From positions 5,760 through 69,759 of the forward strand of contig CBFHQJ010000013.1 in NCBI GenBank assembly GCA_965657795.1: DNA of 64,000 nucleotides, read 5' to 3'. The position numbers and the translations under genes were made by a program. This DNA is from SW10 sp965657795 (GTDB lineage Bacteria > Verrucomicrobiota > Verrucomicrobiia > Verrucomicrobiales > Akkermansiaceae). Position 1 is the first letter of the stretch. Every line of letters begins with the position of its first letter. Below are positions 8,675 through 16,778 of this stretch, one piece after another. Below the pieces are notes generated by a model that was not told where the DNA came from, made no database searches, and worked only from the letters and a program-made list of their open reading frames with translations.

Positions 8675-10714
8675 TCACCATTCAAACTTTACGGAAAGAG
8701 TGGCATTGCGGCCGGGCATATTCTGTCCGGATCCGTGAATGCGGTAGTCTTCGTCGGTGAGATTTTCGAGCGCTAGGTTGAGTTGAAGTGCTTCGGAAAC
8801 CTGCCAGCCACTGTAAAGTGAAGCGACGATGTATCCGGGTGTTCCTCCGACCGGGATGCGTTGAGTGTCGCTGGCAGCGAGCAGGGAAAGATTATCCTGA
8901 CGGGTGGCTGCCTGGATACGTCCGGAAATCCAGTAGTCCTCGGAAGGGGCGGTCCACCGGAGGTCGATGGCTCCATTGAGGGGATTGAGTCGGCGAATGG
9001 TATCGGTGACGCCACCTTGCTTTTGCTCTCCATCCTGCCAGGAGGCGTGAGCGAGGAGTCGCCATTGCGGGTGGAAATTCCAAGTAGCCTGACCTTCAAA
9101 ACCATAGATAAATCCTTCAGATCCGTTGGTGGTTGCGAGGCCGCCCAATCCGTCGTCGATGCGGACGATGCCATCATCGATGAAGGTGTAATACCCGGAG
9201 AGTTCGAAGGAGAAATCGCCTTCGTTGAAGCGGGTTCCGATTTCGGTGGTGAGGTATTTTTCCGGGTCGACGTCTGGTGACCCGTTTTCGTCGAGGCCGT
9301 TGAGCGAGAATTGCCGGCCCGTCAGGTCATCGAGGTTGGGGGCGCGGAAGGCCTGGGAAGCGCCGCCGAAAATGGTCCAGGAGTCGTCGAGTTCGTATTG
9401 TCCGCGGAGTGAGAGAGCCAGGTTATCCCAGGATCCGTCACCGGATTGGTCGATGGCGGCTCCGTCAGGGCGATAGCCATCCCACTCGGCTTCAATGTAG
9501 GTAAACCGTGCTCCGGCATCGTAAGTGAAGCGTTGACCAATGGCGCCGGTGTAGCTGGCGAAGATGCCCAGGGAATCGTAGTTCGCATCGTCGGCAACGG
9601 GGCGATTGGACGGGCGCGGGGCGCCATTGCGGAAGCCCTGGGTGTCGACTTGATCGTGATAATAGTCAGCTCCCCAAACCACGTTTCCGGTCTCGGCCTG
9701 GAAGCTCAAGCCGAAGGTGTCGACATCGAGAACCCGGGCATCGGAGCGGCCGGATCCGCGAACCCGAAATTCGGAATCCTGGGTGCGTTGAAAAGAGACA
9801 GTGGCTTGGTAGCGATCGACCCAGGAAAGATTGGCATCGGTGTCTTCAAAGCGCAGATAGGTGAGTGAGCGCTCCTGATCGTAATCGCGGGCGAGGTCGG
9901 TGCCGGCAGTGGTGAAGGAGCTTCCCTTTCGCCAGCCCTGGTTGTTGATGGTATTGTGCCAGCGGGAAATGTCGTCCTGATCGAGGTAGGAATGGGCCAG
10001 GCTGAGGGTTTGGGAACGCGAGAAGGCGTATTCAAATTTGATGTCGTGGGCGAGCTGCGAGTATCCGGTGCCGCGCATCGTGCCGAGGGCTGAGTCGCGG
10101 ATGTCTCCAATGTCGCTGGAGGAGTAGCCGAGCATGATGCCCCACTTTCCGCCAACACCAAACCGTTGCTCAACCCGTCCGAGGTTGGATTCCGAGTTGG
10201 TGTCGAAACGGTAATAGGCGGCTCCCCCCGAAAAAAAGCCTTCTTTGCCGCGAAAGCCGGATGACTTGGAAAGGGTGTTTACGGTGCCGCCGATGGCATC
10301 GGATCCGAAGAGGACGGAGCCTTGGGATTTGATGAGCTCGACACGGTCGATGGCCTGGGCATCCAGGGTGTTCCAGTATTGGACGGGGCCGCCGCGCCAG
10401 GTGGAGTTGTTGAGTCGGATCCCGTCTTGAAGAAGGAGGGTTTGGCGGCCGTTGAAGCCACGAATGTAAGGCGAACCGTGTCCGGGCGTGGTTTGTTGAA
10501 CGAGAACTCCGGGGGTGTTCAGAAAGGCCTGGGGCATAGTGCGGCTGGCGTTTTCGAGGAGATCTTCGGCCGTCAGGATTTCCAGGGTGTAGGGAACTTC
10601 TTGTGCCTCCTCGGTGGTGCGGTTGGCGGTGACCACAACTTCAGGTAAAACTTCTTGCGCAACGACAGACTGGGCGAGAGCAGAAAGTGAGAGCAAGCGA
10701 AGATATGTTTTCAT
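8675..10714 (-). CDS. TonB-dependent outer-membrane receptor
   Basis: 679 residues from the ATG at 10714; a TTG at 10732 gives six more. A signal peptide (MKTYLRLLSLSALAQSVVAQ) is followed by a plug domain with TonB-box-like VLPEVVVTANR and the plug motifs PYIRGF, GSVLFGSDAIGGTVN. A long beta-barrel follows, ending in the C-terminal sequence LSVKFEW with a terminal aromatic residue. Such receptors import siderophores, cobalamin or saccharides using the proton-motive force. The late LENLTDEDYRIHGSGQNMPGR segment, seen as NLTDEDYRIHGSG, resembles vitamin/siderophore receptors. No riboswitch or Fur box is visible upstream, so the substrate is unknown. Confidence 0.93.
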   Translation of the reverse strand: MKTYLRLLSLSALAQSVVAQEVLPEVVVTANRTTEEAQEVPYTLEILTAEDLLENASRTMPQAFLNTPGVLVQQTTPGHGSPYIRGFNGRQTLLLQDGIRLNNSTWRGGPVQYWNTLDAQAIDRVELIKSQGSVLFGSDAIGGTVNTLSKSSGFRGKEGFFSGGAAYYRFDTNSESNLGRVEQRFGVGGKWGIMLGYSSSDIGDIRDSALGTMRGTGYSQLAHDIKFEYAFSRSQTLSLAHSYLDQDDISRWHNTINNQGWRKGSSFTTAGTDLARDYDQERSLTYLRFEDTDANLSWVDRYQATVSFQRTQDSEFRVRGSGRSDARVLDVDTFGLSFQAETGNVVWGADYYHDQVDTQGFRNGAPRPSNRPVADDANYDSLGIFASYTGAIGQRFTYDAGARFTYIEAEWDGYRPDGAAIDQSGDGSWDNLALSLRGQYELDDSWTIFGGASQAFRAPNLDDLTGRQFSLNGLDENGSPDVDPEKYLTTEIGTRFNEGDFSFELSGYYTFIDDGIVRIDDGLGGLATTNGSEGFIYGFEGQATWNFHPQWRLLAHASWQDGEQKQGGVTDTIRRLNPLNGAIDLRWTAPSEDYWISGRIQAATRQDNLSLLAASDTQRIPVGGTPGYIVASLYSGWQVSEALQLNLALENLTDEDYRIHGSGQNMPGRNATLSVKFEW

Positions 10715-10753
10715 AAAGTTAACGACCGGCAACGAAGGTTAGAGAGTGAATCT

Positions 10754-10798
10754 TAGAAAAAAAAAAGCGCAAACTCCCAAAAGGAATTGGCGCTTTTT
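10754..10798. terminator. Terminator downstream of khpA
   Basis: An A-rich/GCGC arm (10754-10769) pairs with GCGCTTTTTT (10789-10798). On the minus strand this is a stem followed by a long T run, placed 23 bases after the khpA stop and upstream of the TonB receptor gene. Confidence 0.75.
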
Positions 10799-10820
10799 TA
10801 AAAGTGTGTATTCCGGCCTG

Positions 10821-11126
10821 TTATTCCATCGCCTTGGCCTCGATGGCGGCGGTGTATTGACGTTCCTCCTCGTGAGAGTGAATGCGAAGGTTGACCTGGA
10901 CACCCTCCCGTTCGGCAGCTGCCTTTGCGAGGCTGCGGATGGTTGAGGCGGTGAAGCCTTGGCGACCGATGAGAGTGGCAACGTCCGGTTGGCTCAGCAC
11001 GAGGCGGAAGTTCACCTTGTTTTCACCGGAGTGCCCGATGCGGAGCTCTGCCAGCTTGGGGTCCTTGATGAATTGAAGGGCGATGTATTGGATGAAATCC
11101 TTGAGTTGGGCGGTGATTGTTTCCAT
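10821..11126 (-). CDS. khpA: KH-domain RNA-binding protein KhpA
   Basis: 101 residues: a single type II KH domain with the RNA-binding GxxG loop as GRQG (LIGRQGFTA). KhpA-type proteins bind RNA, often with KhpB/Jag, and affect cell division and sRNA function. In many bacteria the gene sits in an ffh-rpsP-khpA-rimM-trmD-rplS cluster; here ffh lies about 3 kb away with unrelated genes between. The C-terminal tail after IHSHEEERQYTAAIEAK is helical. Confidence 0.9.
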   Translation of the reverse strand: METITAQLKDFIQYIALQFIKDPKLAELRIGHSGENKVNFRLVLSQPDVATLIGRQGFTASTIRSLAKAAAEREGVQVNLRIHSHEEERQYTAAIEAKAME

Positions 11127-11195
11127 GACGTAAAGTTTTGCAGGAGTCTGGCGGGCGCGAGGGGGAATGAGAAGGAATATTTACGGGGCCGGGAA

Positions 11196-11813
11196 TCAAT
11201 TTGCTTTATTCAGGGCTTCCAGCTCCCGGTTGATATTTTGGCGGGCTCGTTTCTCAGAGAGATCGCGACTGGCCGGCAGAGCGAAAATAAAAGGGCGATC
11301 GAGGAAGTGTTTGAGAACAGCGGTGCGTCCTTTCCGGTAGGCTTCCTCTTCCACCCAGCCATATTCGGCGCGGATGGCCATGGCATAGTCACGGTAGGTC
11401 GAGCTGTCGCTACCCAAAATGCCCAGGTCAATATCGCAGAGGAGTTGCGCGTCGTGAGACGATGGTTCGTCCTGGTGTTTGGTTGCGAGGATGAGCTTGG
11501 GGACGGAGTGTTCCCACTCAGTATTCCTCAGGAAATCAGCGGCCATTTTAGCACTTTTGGCCTCGTTGTCGTTGGCGCGAGGATTGTAGATGGCATCGTG
11601 AAACCAAATCGCCAGTTCCACTGCGATGGGATCCCGTGCTTCGTTTTTTCGCTTTGTAAACTTTATGAGGCAGTCTTGGAGGTGAGTCAGATTGTGATAA
11701 GCCAGTCCGTTCGTGGTGTAGCAGTTAATGATTTTTTTGCCCTCTCCCGCGCCATTTAATTCAGCAACGCCGCAGAGGAGGTTCCAGGATTGAAGAAGAG
11801 AATCCGAAGTCAT
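11196..11813 (-). CDS. HD-domain metal-dependent hydrolase
   Basis: 205 residues with the HD motif in ELAIWFHDAIYNP and an upstream His in YHNLTHLQDC. A further His/Asp region appears around TKHQDEPSSHD and LLCDIDLGILG. This is the layout of the 'predicted metal-dependent HD superfamily phosphohydrolase' family, whose substrate is generally unknown. It begins 6 bases after the stop of the DUF481-like gene, so the two are probably co-transcribed. Confidence 0.8.
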   Translation of the reverse strand: MTSDSLLQSWNLLCGVAELNGAGEGKKIINCYTTNGLAYHNLTHLQDCLIKFTKRKNEARDPIAVELAIWFHDAIYNPRANDNEAKSAKMAADFLRNTEWEHSVPKLILATKHQDEPSSHDAQLLCDIDLGILGSDSSTYRDYAMAIRAEYGWVEEEAYRKGRTAVLKHFLDRPFIFALPASRDLSEKRARQNINRELEALNKAN

Positions 11814-11819
11814 CGGAGA

Positions 11820-13304
11820 CTAGAATTTTAAGGCAATTCCTGTGGTGAGGGTTGAGTCCGTGGATTGTCTCGTCGCGGCGGGGGTGTTGTCCTTGGTCCA
11901 GGCGTAGGCAATCCGCCAAGCGATGTTGGGGGTGATGTCAGTGTCAAGATTGGCGCCGGCTGAAAGAATATAGTTTTGGCTGTCGGACGGATCAAAGGTC
12001 CCGGTGAGATGCTGGCTGAAAGTCAGCTTTTTGTTAATTTCCCAAGTGAATTTCTGAGCCGCGGTGAGCGAAAAGAATTCATCGGAAACTCCCCCAACTT
12101 CTTCAAACGTCATACTGGGTCCAGCTTCCACGCTGAGGGTGACATCATCATTCTTGAGAAAATAGTATCCAGCGGAGGCACCCGGCGTAAGGCGGTAACC
12201 GACGTCGGCAATGTCATCGCGGAAGTATCCAAGGCTGCCTCCCACGAAGTAGGTGTCATCAAAAACCCGGTTGTGCTGGATGCCGGTCCGCAGGGAGTCG
12301 GCGCTGGTTTCGCCCCCATTTTGCGAGAAGCTGTAAGCTAGGTTCATGAAGGTTTCGCGATCCTTTTGCCGGTAAGCGCTATCGACGGAGGCTCCAAGAA
12401 AGAGGTTGTCAGAGTTGCCTTTTGCGAGGGAGAAGGTGAGCCCCGCGTTGGTGGACCATCCCATTTTGAGGTCTTCCGGTTCATCGGGATCGGGCTTCAG
12501 AGTCATGCGGCCCGGTTCGGCCAATTCCTCGATTCCACCCAACGAATAGGAGAGTCCGGTGAGCAGGAGGATGTCAGCTTTGTCCCGACCACCTGCGGGG
12601 GTATTGTCGTATTGATAGCGAAGAGTAGTGCGAAGGGACCATTCACTGGTGAGGAGGATTTCGAGACCGGCTTCGGCAATGAAAAGGGTGTTGTCGAAGT
12701 CGGAAGCCTCGGGGGTCAGGATGGCGGACTGCCAAATCTTAAGCTCCTTGTTGATTTTATGCTCAAACCGTTGGGCAAGCCGAAGGGAAAAGTAGTTGTC
12801 CGCGATGTCACCTTGTTCCTCCCAAGTGAAGCCGGGACCCAATTCGAGCGAGAATTTGGTATCATCATTTTTGATGAAGTAGTAGCCGAGAGTCAGTCCG
12901 GCATCGAAGCGATAGTCGAGATCGGCGACTTCATCGGTGAGGAAGGTTCCGAAGGTTCCAACAAACCATTTGTCTCCGAGGAGGTGGTTGTATTGGCTGT
13001 AAATCCTAAGGCTGTTGGTGGTGGTGTCGCCATTGTTTTCCGAAAAGAAGAAATCAGCGCCAATGTGTCCCTCATTGTTGTCCTTTTTGTAGGTTGCGAG
13101 AGCTTGCAGGCTGTAGTTTGTGCTATCGGCATTTCCTTTTGAGAGTCCGATGCTGGCAGCTCCGGTGACTTCCCAAAGGGGCTCTTCTTCAGGTGCTGTG
13201 ACTGTCAGCGCATTGAGAAAGTCGCCGGGAGAATCGGTCTCAGCCGCTGAGAGAGGGAAAAGGGCTGAGGTCGAGAGGAGCGAAAGGGCTAGGGTGTTCT
13301 TCAT
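11820..13304 (-). CDS. Outer-membrane protein with two tandem DUF481-like barrels
   Basis: 494 residues from the ATG at 13304, where a signal peptide begins (MKNTLALSLLSTSALFPLSAAE). The longer frame from 13373 adds 23 non-signal residues. The mature part is two similar halves of about 210 residues. Each carries SKGNADS/AKGNSDN, then DLDYRFDAGLTLGYYFIKNDD against DVGYRLTPGASAGYYFLKNDD (broken: GYYFIKNDD / GYYFLKNDD), and DNTPA near the end. Each ends as a beta strand (the second in LTTGIALKF). DUF481 proteins are outer-membrane barrels of unknown function. The duplication looks internal to this gene. Confidence 0.8.
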   Translation of the reverse strand: MKNTLALSLLSTSALFPLSAAETDSPGDFLNALTVTAPEEEPLWEVTGAASIGLSKGNADSTNYSLQALATYKKDNNEGHIGADFFFSENNGDTTTNSLRIYSQYNHLLGDKWFVGTFGTFLTDEVADLDYRFDAGLTLGYYFIKNDDTKFSLELGPGFTWEEQGDIADNYFSLRLAQRFEHKINKELKIWQSAILTPEASDFDNTLFIAEAGLEILLTSEWSLRTTLRYQYDNTPAGGRDKADILLLTGLSYSLGGIEELAEPGRMTLKPDPDEPEDLKMGWSTNAGLTFSLAKGNSDNLFLGASVDSAYRQKDRETFMNLAYSFSQNGGETSADSLRTGIQHNRVFDDTYFVGGSLGYFRDDIADVGYRLTPGASAGYYFLKNDDVTLSVEAGPSMTFEEVGGVSDEFFSLTAAQKFTWEINKKLTFSQHLTGTFDPSDSQNYILSAGANLDTDITPNIAWRIAYAWTKDNTPAATRQSTDSTLTTGIALKF

Positions 13305-13418
13305 CAGTTCGAATGGTGTGCGTTTCTTTGGTAGGCGGACCCTGAATAAGGAAATCTTTGTGATCAATGGCATTTTGCGAACTTGTTGGGGCGATCGGGA
13401 GCAGCTAAGTCCAAGGGA

Positions 13419-13928
13419 ATGCTCCGAAAATTTCTTCCGCTCTTCATTCTTGCCGTCATTGCCTTGCTGGTGGTGATTGTCTTCGTGGTGGCTTCACCGT
13501 TTTTTCAAACGGAGCCGGAAGTGGTTGCAGAGAAGGAGGTGGAGAAAGAAGAAATCGTCTTGAGTTCGATTGAGAGGAAGTTGAACGAGATCGTGATTCC
13601 GGAATTGAAGTTCAACAATGTCACCATTGACGAGGCGATTGAGTTTTTGCGGTTGAGGTCGATTGAATGTGACTCCAGTGCGGTGGATGATTCTCAGAAG
13701 GGAATTGGGTTTATTTTGAGAGGTCGATCGAGGGTCTCGAGTGATGAGGACTTCGGGGATGCCGTCGATCTAAACGCACGCTTGATTAAGTCGATGAGGC
13801 TAATTGACCGCCCATTGGGTATTGTGCTTCACGAGGTTTGCGATGAGGCGGGGTTGGAGTGGAAGATTGATCACGAAGTGGGCAAGATCGTGATCGCTCC
13901 AAAAGTTGCTTCGGCCCAGCAGGAATAG
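13419..13928 (+). CDS. Membrane-anchored secretin/TonB short N-terminal (STN)-like protein
   Basis: 169 residues from the ATG at 13419, which follows an AAGGGA ribosome-binding site; the longer frame adds 12 residues. A transmembrane helix (about 5-28) anchors it with the rest outside. The segment IVIPELKFNNVTIDEAIEFLRLRS, seen as ELKFNNVTIDEAIEFL, is a fold commonly found in planctomycete/verrucomicrobial proteins related to the STN domain of secretins. The C-terminal LEWKIDHEVGKIVI repeats the same beta pattern. The function is unknown. A structured repeat begins at its stop codon. Confidence 0.65.
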   Translation: MLRKFLPLFILAVIALLVVIVFVVASPFFQTEPEVVAEKEVEKEEIVLSSIERKLNEIVIPELKFNNVTIDEAIEFLRLRSIECDSSAVDDSQKGIGFILRGRSRVSSDEDFGDAVDLNARLIKSMRLIDRPLGIVLHEVCDEAGLEWKIDHEVGKIVIAPKVASAQQE

Positions 13929-13992
13929 GAGCGGCACTCTCCAGAGTGCTGACGTGACCGACGAGAGAGCAGTCTGGAGAAAGCCCCTCCGT
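13928..13992 (+). repeat. Structured intergenic repeat, family A copy 1
   Basis: A 65-bp element with outer GGAG...CTCC ends, an internal hairpin GCACTC-TCCA-GAGTGC, then CAGTCTGGAGA and CCTCCGT. A second copy is at 53263-53323. The two copies differ by paired substitutions in the hairpin. Confidence 0.7.
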
Positions 13993-13999
13993 AAATGGG

Positions 14000-14074
14000 G
14001 TAGCCGAAAGCTCCCGCTTTCGGTGGTGTCGAAACAGGTGGCGCGATGTTCCGAAAGCTGGAGCTTTCGGCTAC
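14000..14074. repeat. BIME-like palindromic pair, family B locus 1
   Basis: Two inverted units: GTAGCCGAAAGCTCCC... (14000-14023) and ...TGGAGCTTTCGGCTAC (14049-14074). Each unit is itself a hairpin (CCGAAAGC/GCTTTCGG), and together they form a longer inverted repeat. It lies between convergent genes (STN-like and ffh). A near-identical pair is at 50885-50956. There is no T tract. Confidence 0.8.
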
Positions 14075-14083
14075 TTTACTTTG

Positions 14084-15532
14084 TTAGCGTTTCTTTTTGC
14101 CACCGCCGCCGAGGAGGTCTTCGAGGCCGCCCATGTCATTCATGTCGGGCATACCGCCACCTTTGCCGCCCATGAGACCGCCCATGCCTCCTCCTCCTCC
14201 GCCGCCACCCAGGCCGCCGAGTTGCTTCATCATGTCCTTCATCTTGCCTTTCGACTTCATCATTTTCTGCATTTGACCGAACTGTTTAAGGAGTTGGTTC
14301 ACCTGCAAAATAGTGGTGCCGGAGCCCTTGGCAATACGCTTGCGGTGGGTCGCTTTGATGATAATGGGGCGGGAGCGTTCGCGTTTGGTCATGGAGAGCA
14401 CGATGGCTTCCATTTGCTTGATTCGTTTGTCGTCGAGGGCGCCGGTGGGAAGTTGTTTTTTGATCTGCCGGAAGCCGGGGAGCATCCCCAGGATGCCATC
14501 AAGCGGGCCGAGGCTCTGGATCATCTTCATTTGCTCGAGGAAGTCGTTGAAGTCGAACTTGCCTGACTGCATCCGCTTGGCGGCGGACATCGCTTTCTTC
14601 TCGTCGATCTTCTCCGAGACCTGCTCGACCATGGAGACCACGTCACCCATGCCGAGAATTCGGTCGGCCATCCGGTTGGGGTGGAACTCGGCGAGATTTT
14701 CCATCTTCTCGCCTTCACCAATGTATTTGATGGGCTTGCCGGTGACGGCACGCATCGAGAGGGCGGCACCACCGCGGGCGTCACCATCGAGCTTGGTCAG
14801 GATAAGGCCGGTGATTCCAATCTCACGATCGAAGGTCTGGGCGACGGAAACGGCTTGCTGACCGGTAGCGGAGTCGGCGACGAGAAGGGTCTCACCGGGG
14901 GAGAGGAATTTGTGAAGCGCCTTGAGTTCGTCGAGGAGATTGGTGTCGAGTTCCTGGCGGCCGGCGGTGTCAAAAATAACGACGGTGCCGTTTTGCTCCT
15001 TGGTCCATTTGACGGCGCGCTTGGCGGTTTTGACGAGATTGGTCTCACCCGGCTCGGGAGTGAACACAGGAACGTCAACTTGCTCGCCGAGCTTGGCGAG
15101 TTGGTCGATGGCGGCGGGGCGATAGAGGTCGAGCGCGACGAGCAGGGGACGGCGGCCTTCCTTCTTCAGGCGAAGGGCAAGCTTGGCTGCGGTGGTGGTT
15201 TTGCCGGCACCGTTGAGGCCGCAGAGGAGAACGTAACCCGGAGGGTTGAGGTTGATGGGGGCTTGATCGCCGCCGAGGAGGTCGGTGAGTTCGTCCTGGA
15301 AAATTTTGACGATCTGCTCGCCGGGTTTGATCGACTTCAGGACGTCGGCGCCCTGGGCTTTTTTCTTAACGCTGGCGATGAAATCTTTGACAACGCCGAG
15401 TTCGACATCGGCCTCGAGGAGGGCGAGGCGGACATCGCGAAGGGAGTCGGCGATGTTCTTTTCGGAGATTTTTCCGACACCCCGGAGGTTCCGGAAGGTT
15501 TTGTCGAGGCTGTCAGCGAGGTTTGAAAACAT
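14084..15532 (-). CDS. ffh: Signal recognition particle protein Ffh
   Basis: 482 residues with the N domain (FSNLADSLDKTFRNLRG), G domain with P-loop GLNGAGKTTTAAKLA, DTAGRQ and TKLDGDARGGAAL motifs, and a Met-rich M domain (about 320-430). GTPase that binds signal sequences and 4.5S RNA and docks with FtsY for co-translational targeting. The C terminus is extended by a Gly/Met-rich tail (GGGGGGGMGGLMGG type), which is common but variable. Transcribed towards the family B repeat, which may serve as a 3'-end structure. Confidence 0.97.
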   Translation of the reverse strand: MFSNLADSLDKTFRNLRGVGKISEKNIADSLRDVRLALLEADVELGVVKDFIASVKKKAQGADVLKSIKPGEQIVKIFQDELTDLLGGDQAPINLNPPGYVLLCGLNGAGKTTTAAKLALRLKKEGRRPLLVALDLYRPAAIDQLAKLGEQVDVPVFTPEPGETNLVKTAKRAVKWTKEQNGTVVIFDTAGRQELDTNLLDELKALHKFLSPGETLLVADSATGQQAVSVAQTFDREIGITGLILTKLDGDARGGAALSMRAVTGKPIKYIGEGEKMENLAEFHPNRMADRILGMGDVVSMVEQVSEKIDEKKAMSAAKRMQSGKFDFNDFLEQMKMIQSLGPLDGILGMLPGFRQIKKQLPTGALDDKRIKQMEAIVLSMTKRERSRPIIIKATHRKRIAKGSGTTILQVNQLLKQFGQMQKMMKSKGKMKDMMKQLGGLGGGGGGGGMGGLMGGKGGGMPDMNDMGGLEDLLGGGGKKKR

Positions 15533-15651
15533 GGGGTGACCATAGTCACCGGAACCGGGACTGCAATACTAAGGCTGAAGGAATAGGGATTAAGAATGAA
15601 TGAGAATTAGGGATCTTGTGGAATTTGGGGGGGTGGGTAGTCTGGGGCGTT

Positions 15652-16020
15652 ATGAAGATACTTGCTTTGCTTGCCTTGATGGTCAGCCCGCTTGCGGCTG
15701 AGGTTTATGAATTGCGGACTTACCACGCGAACGAGGGAAAAATGGAGGGGCTCCTGGCTCGCTTTCGCGACCACACCACCGCTATTTTTGAGAGTCATGG
15801 AATGAAAAATATCGGCTACTGGCTCACCGAAGGGGAAGATCCAAAGCTGGTTTATTTGATCAGTCACAAGGATCGGGAGACGGCGAAGAAGAATTGGAAA
15901 GCATTCTCGGCGGATCCAAAGTGGAAGGCTGCGAAGACCGCGTCGGTTGCAAATGGTCGTCTGGTGAAAAAGGTGGAGTCGCAATTCCTGACACCCACGG
16001 ATTTTTCCAAGCTGAAATGA
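15652..16020 (+). CDS. Secreted NIPSNAP-family protein
   Basis: 122 residues from the ATG at 15652, where a signal peptide starts (MKILALLALMVSPLAAE); the longer frame adds 12 residues. The mature part begins VYELRTYHANEGKMEGLLARF, seen as YELRTYHANEGK, the characteristic start of NIPSNAP-domain proteins (dimeric ferredoxin-like alpha/beta barrel). Catalytic function is not established for the family. Its export suggests a periplasmic role. Confidence 0.8.
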   Translation: MKILALLALMVSPLAAEVYELRTYHANEGKMEGLLARFRDHTTAIFESHGMKNIGYWLTEGEDPKLVYLISHKDRETAKKNWKAFSADPKWKAAKTASVANGRLVKKVESQFLTPTDFSKLK

Positions 16021-16081
16021 GAATAAGGGCCTTATTTTGTAGTGGCGATATCTAGCTGGTCCTCCAACACTTCAATCTGTT

Positions 16082-16714
16082 ATGACCAAAATCCTTTTTA
16101 CCGTCACCCTTGCATCAATGTCCGGTTGGCTCGTGCCTTTGCTTGTTGTCGGCGCTCTCGTGGCGCTCGTCCTGTTTTTTACGGTAGGCCAATACAATGG
16201 TCTTGTGAAGTTGCGGAATCGCTTTCGCAATGCTTTCGCGCAGATCGATGTCCAGTTGAAGCGGCGACACGATTTGATTCCCAATCTCGTGGAGACGGCG
16301 AAGAAGTATATGGCGCATGAAAAAGAGACGCTTGAAGCGGTGATCGAGGCGCGCAATGCGGCTGAGTCGGCTCGCTCGGGGGTCTCTCCCGATAGTATTG
16401 GAGGCATGGAAAAGTTGATGCAGGCCGAAGGCGGATTGAGTTCGGTGATGGGGCGCATGTTCGCGCTTTCCGAGGCCTATCCCGATCTCCGGTCGAATGA
16501 AAATATGAAACAGCTGAGCGAAGAGCTGACGAGCACCGAGAACAAGGTGGCTTTTGCGAGGCAGGGTTATAACGACGCCGTGATGTACTATAACAACAAA
16601 CGGGAAGTGTTCCCGAGCAGCGTCATCGCCGGGATGTTTAATTTTGGTCCGGCCGTGATGTTCGAGGTCGCGGATGAGTCCGAGCGTGACTCGGTGAAGG
16701 TCGATTTTGATTGA
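16082..16714 (+). CDS. lemA: LemA family membrane protein
   Basis: 210 residues. An N-terminal membrane helix (about 12-34) is followed by the LemA helical domain with the signature YNGLVKLRNRFRNAF, LKRRHDLIPNLVETAK and YNDAVMYYNNKREVFPS. LemA proteins are found with HtpX-like proteases and stress functions; the biochemical role is unclear. The M48 peptidase gene begins 64 bases downstream, the usual pairing. Confidence 0.93.
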   Translation: MTKILFTVTLASMSGWLVPLLVVGALVALVLFFTVGQYNGLVKLRNRFRNAFAQIDVQLKRRHDLIPNLVETAKKYMAHEKETLEAVIEARNAAESARSGVSPDSIGGMEKLMQAEGGLSSVMGRMFALSEAYPDLRSNENMKQLSEELTSTENKVAFARQGYNDAVMYYNNKREVFPSSVIAGMFNFGPAVMFEVADESERDSVKVDFD

Positions 16715-16717
16715 TGA

Positions 16718-16750
16718 CACTAGGCTCGGAGCGCTGCTCCGAGCCTAGTG
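16718..16750. repeat. Perfect 15-bp palindromic hairpin between lemA and M48 gene
   Basis: CACTAGGCTCGGAGC and GCTCCGAGCCTAGTG with a 3-base GCT loop. No T tract follows, so it may be a processed/attenuating 3' structure or another REP-like unit rather than a terminator. It begins 3 bases after the lemA stop. Confidence 0.65.
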
Positions 16751-16778
16751 ATGGAGGTTAAGCTCTTTGGTTTCCAGG

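Noticed and set aside
14000..14074. Palindromes near ffh as a rho-independent terminator
   Set aside because: No T tract on either strand; the copy at 50885 shows it is a repeat family.
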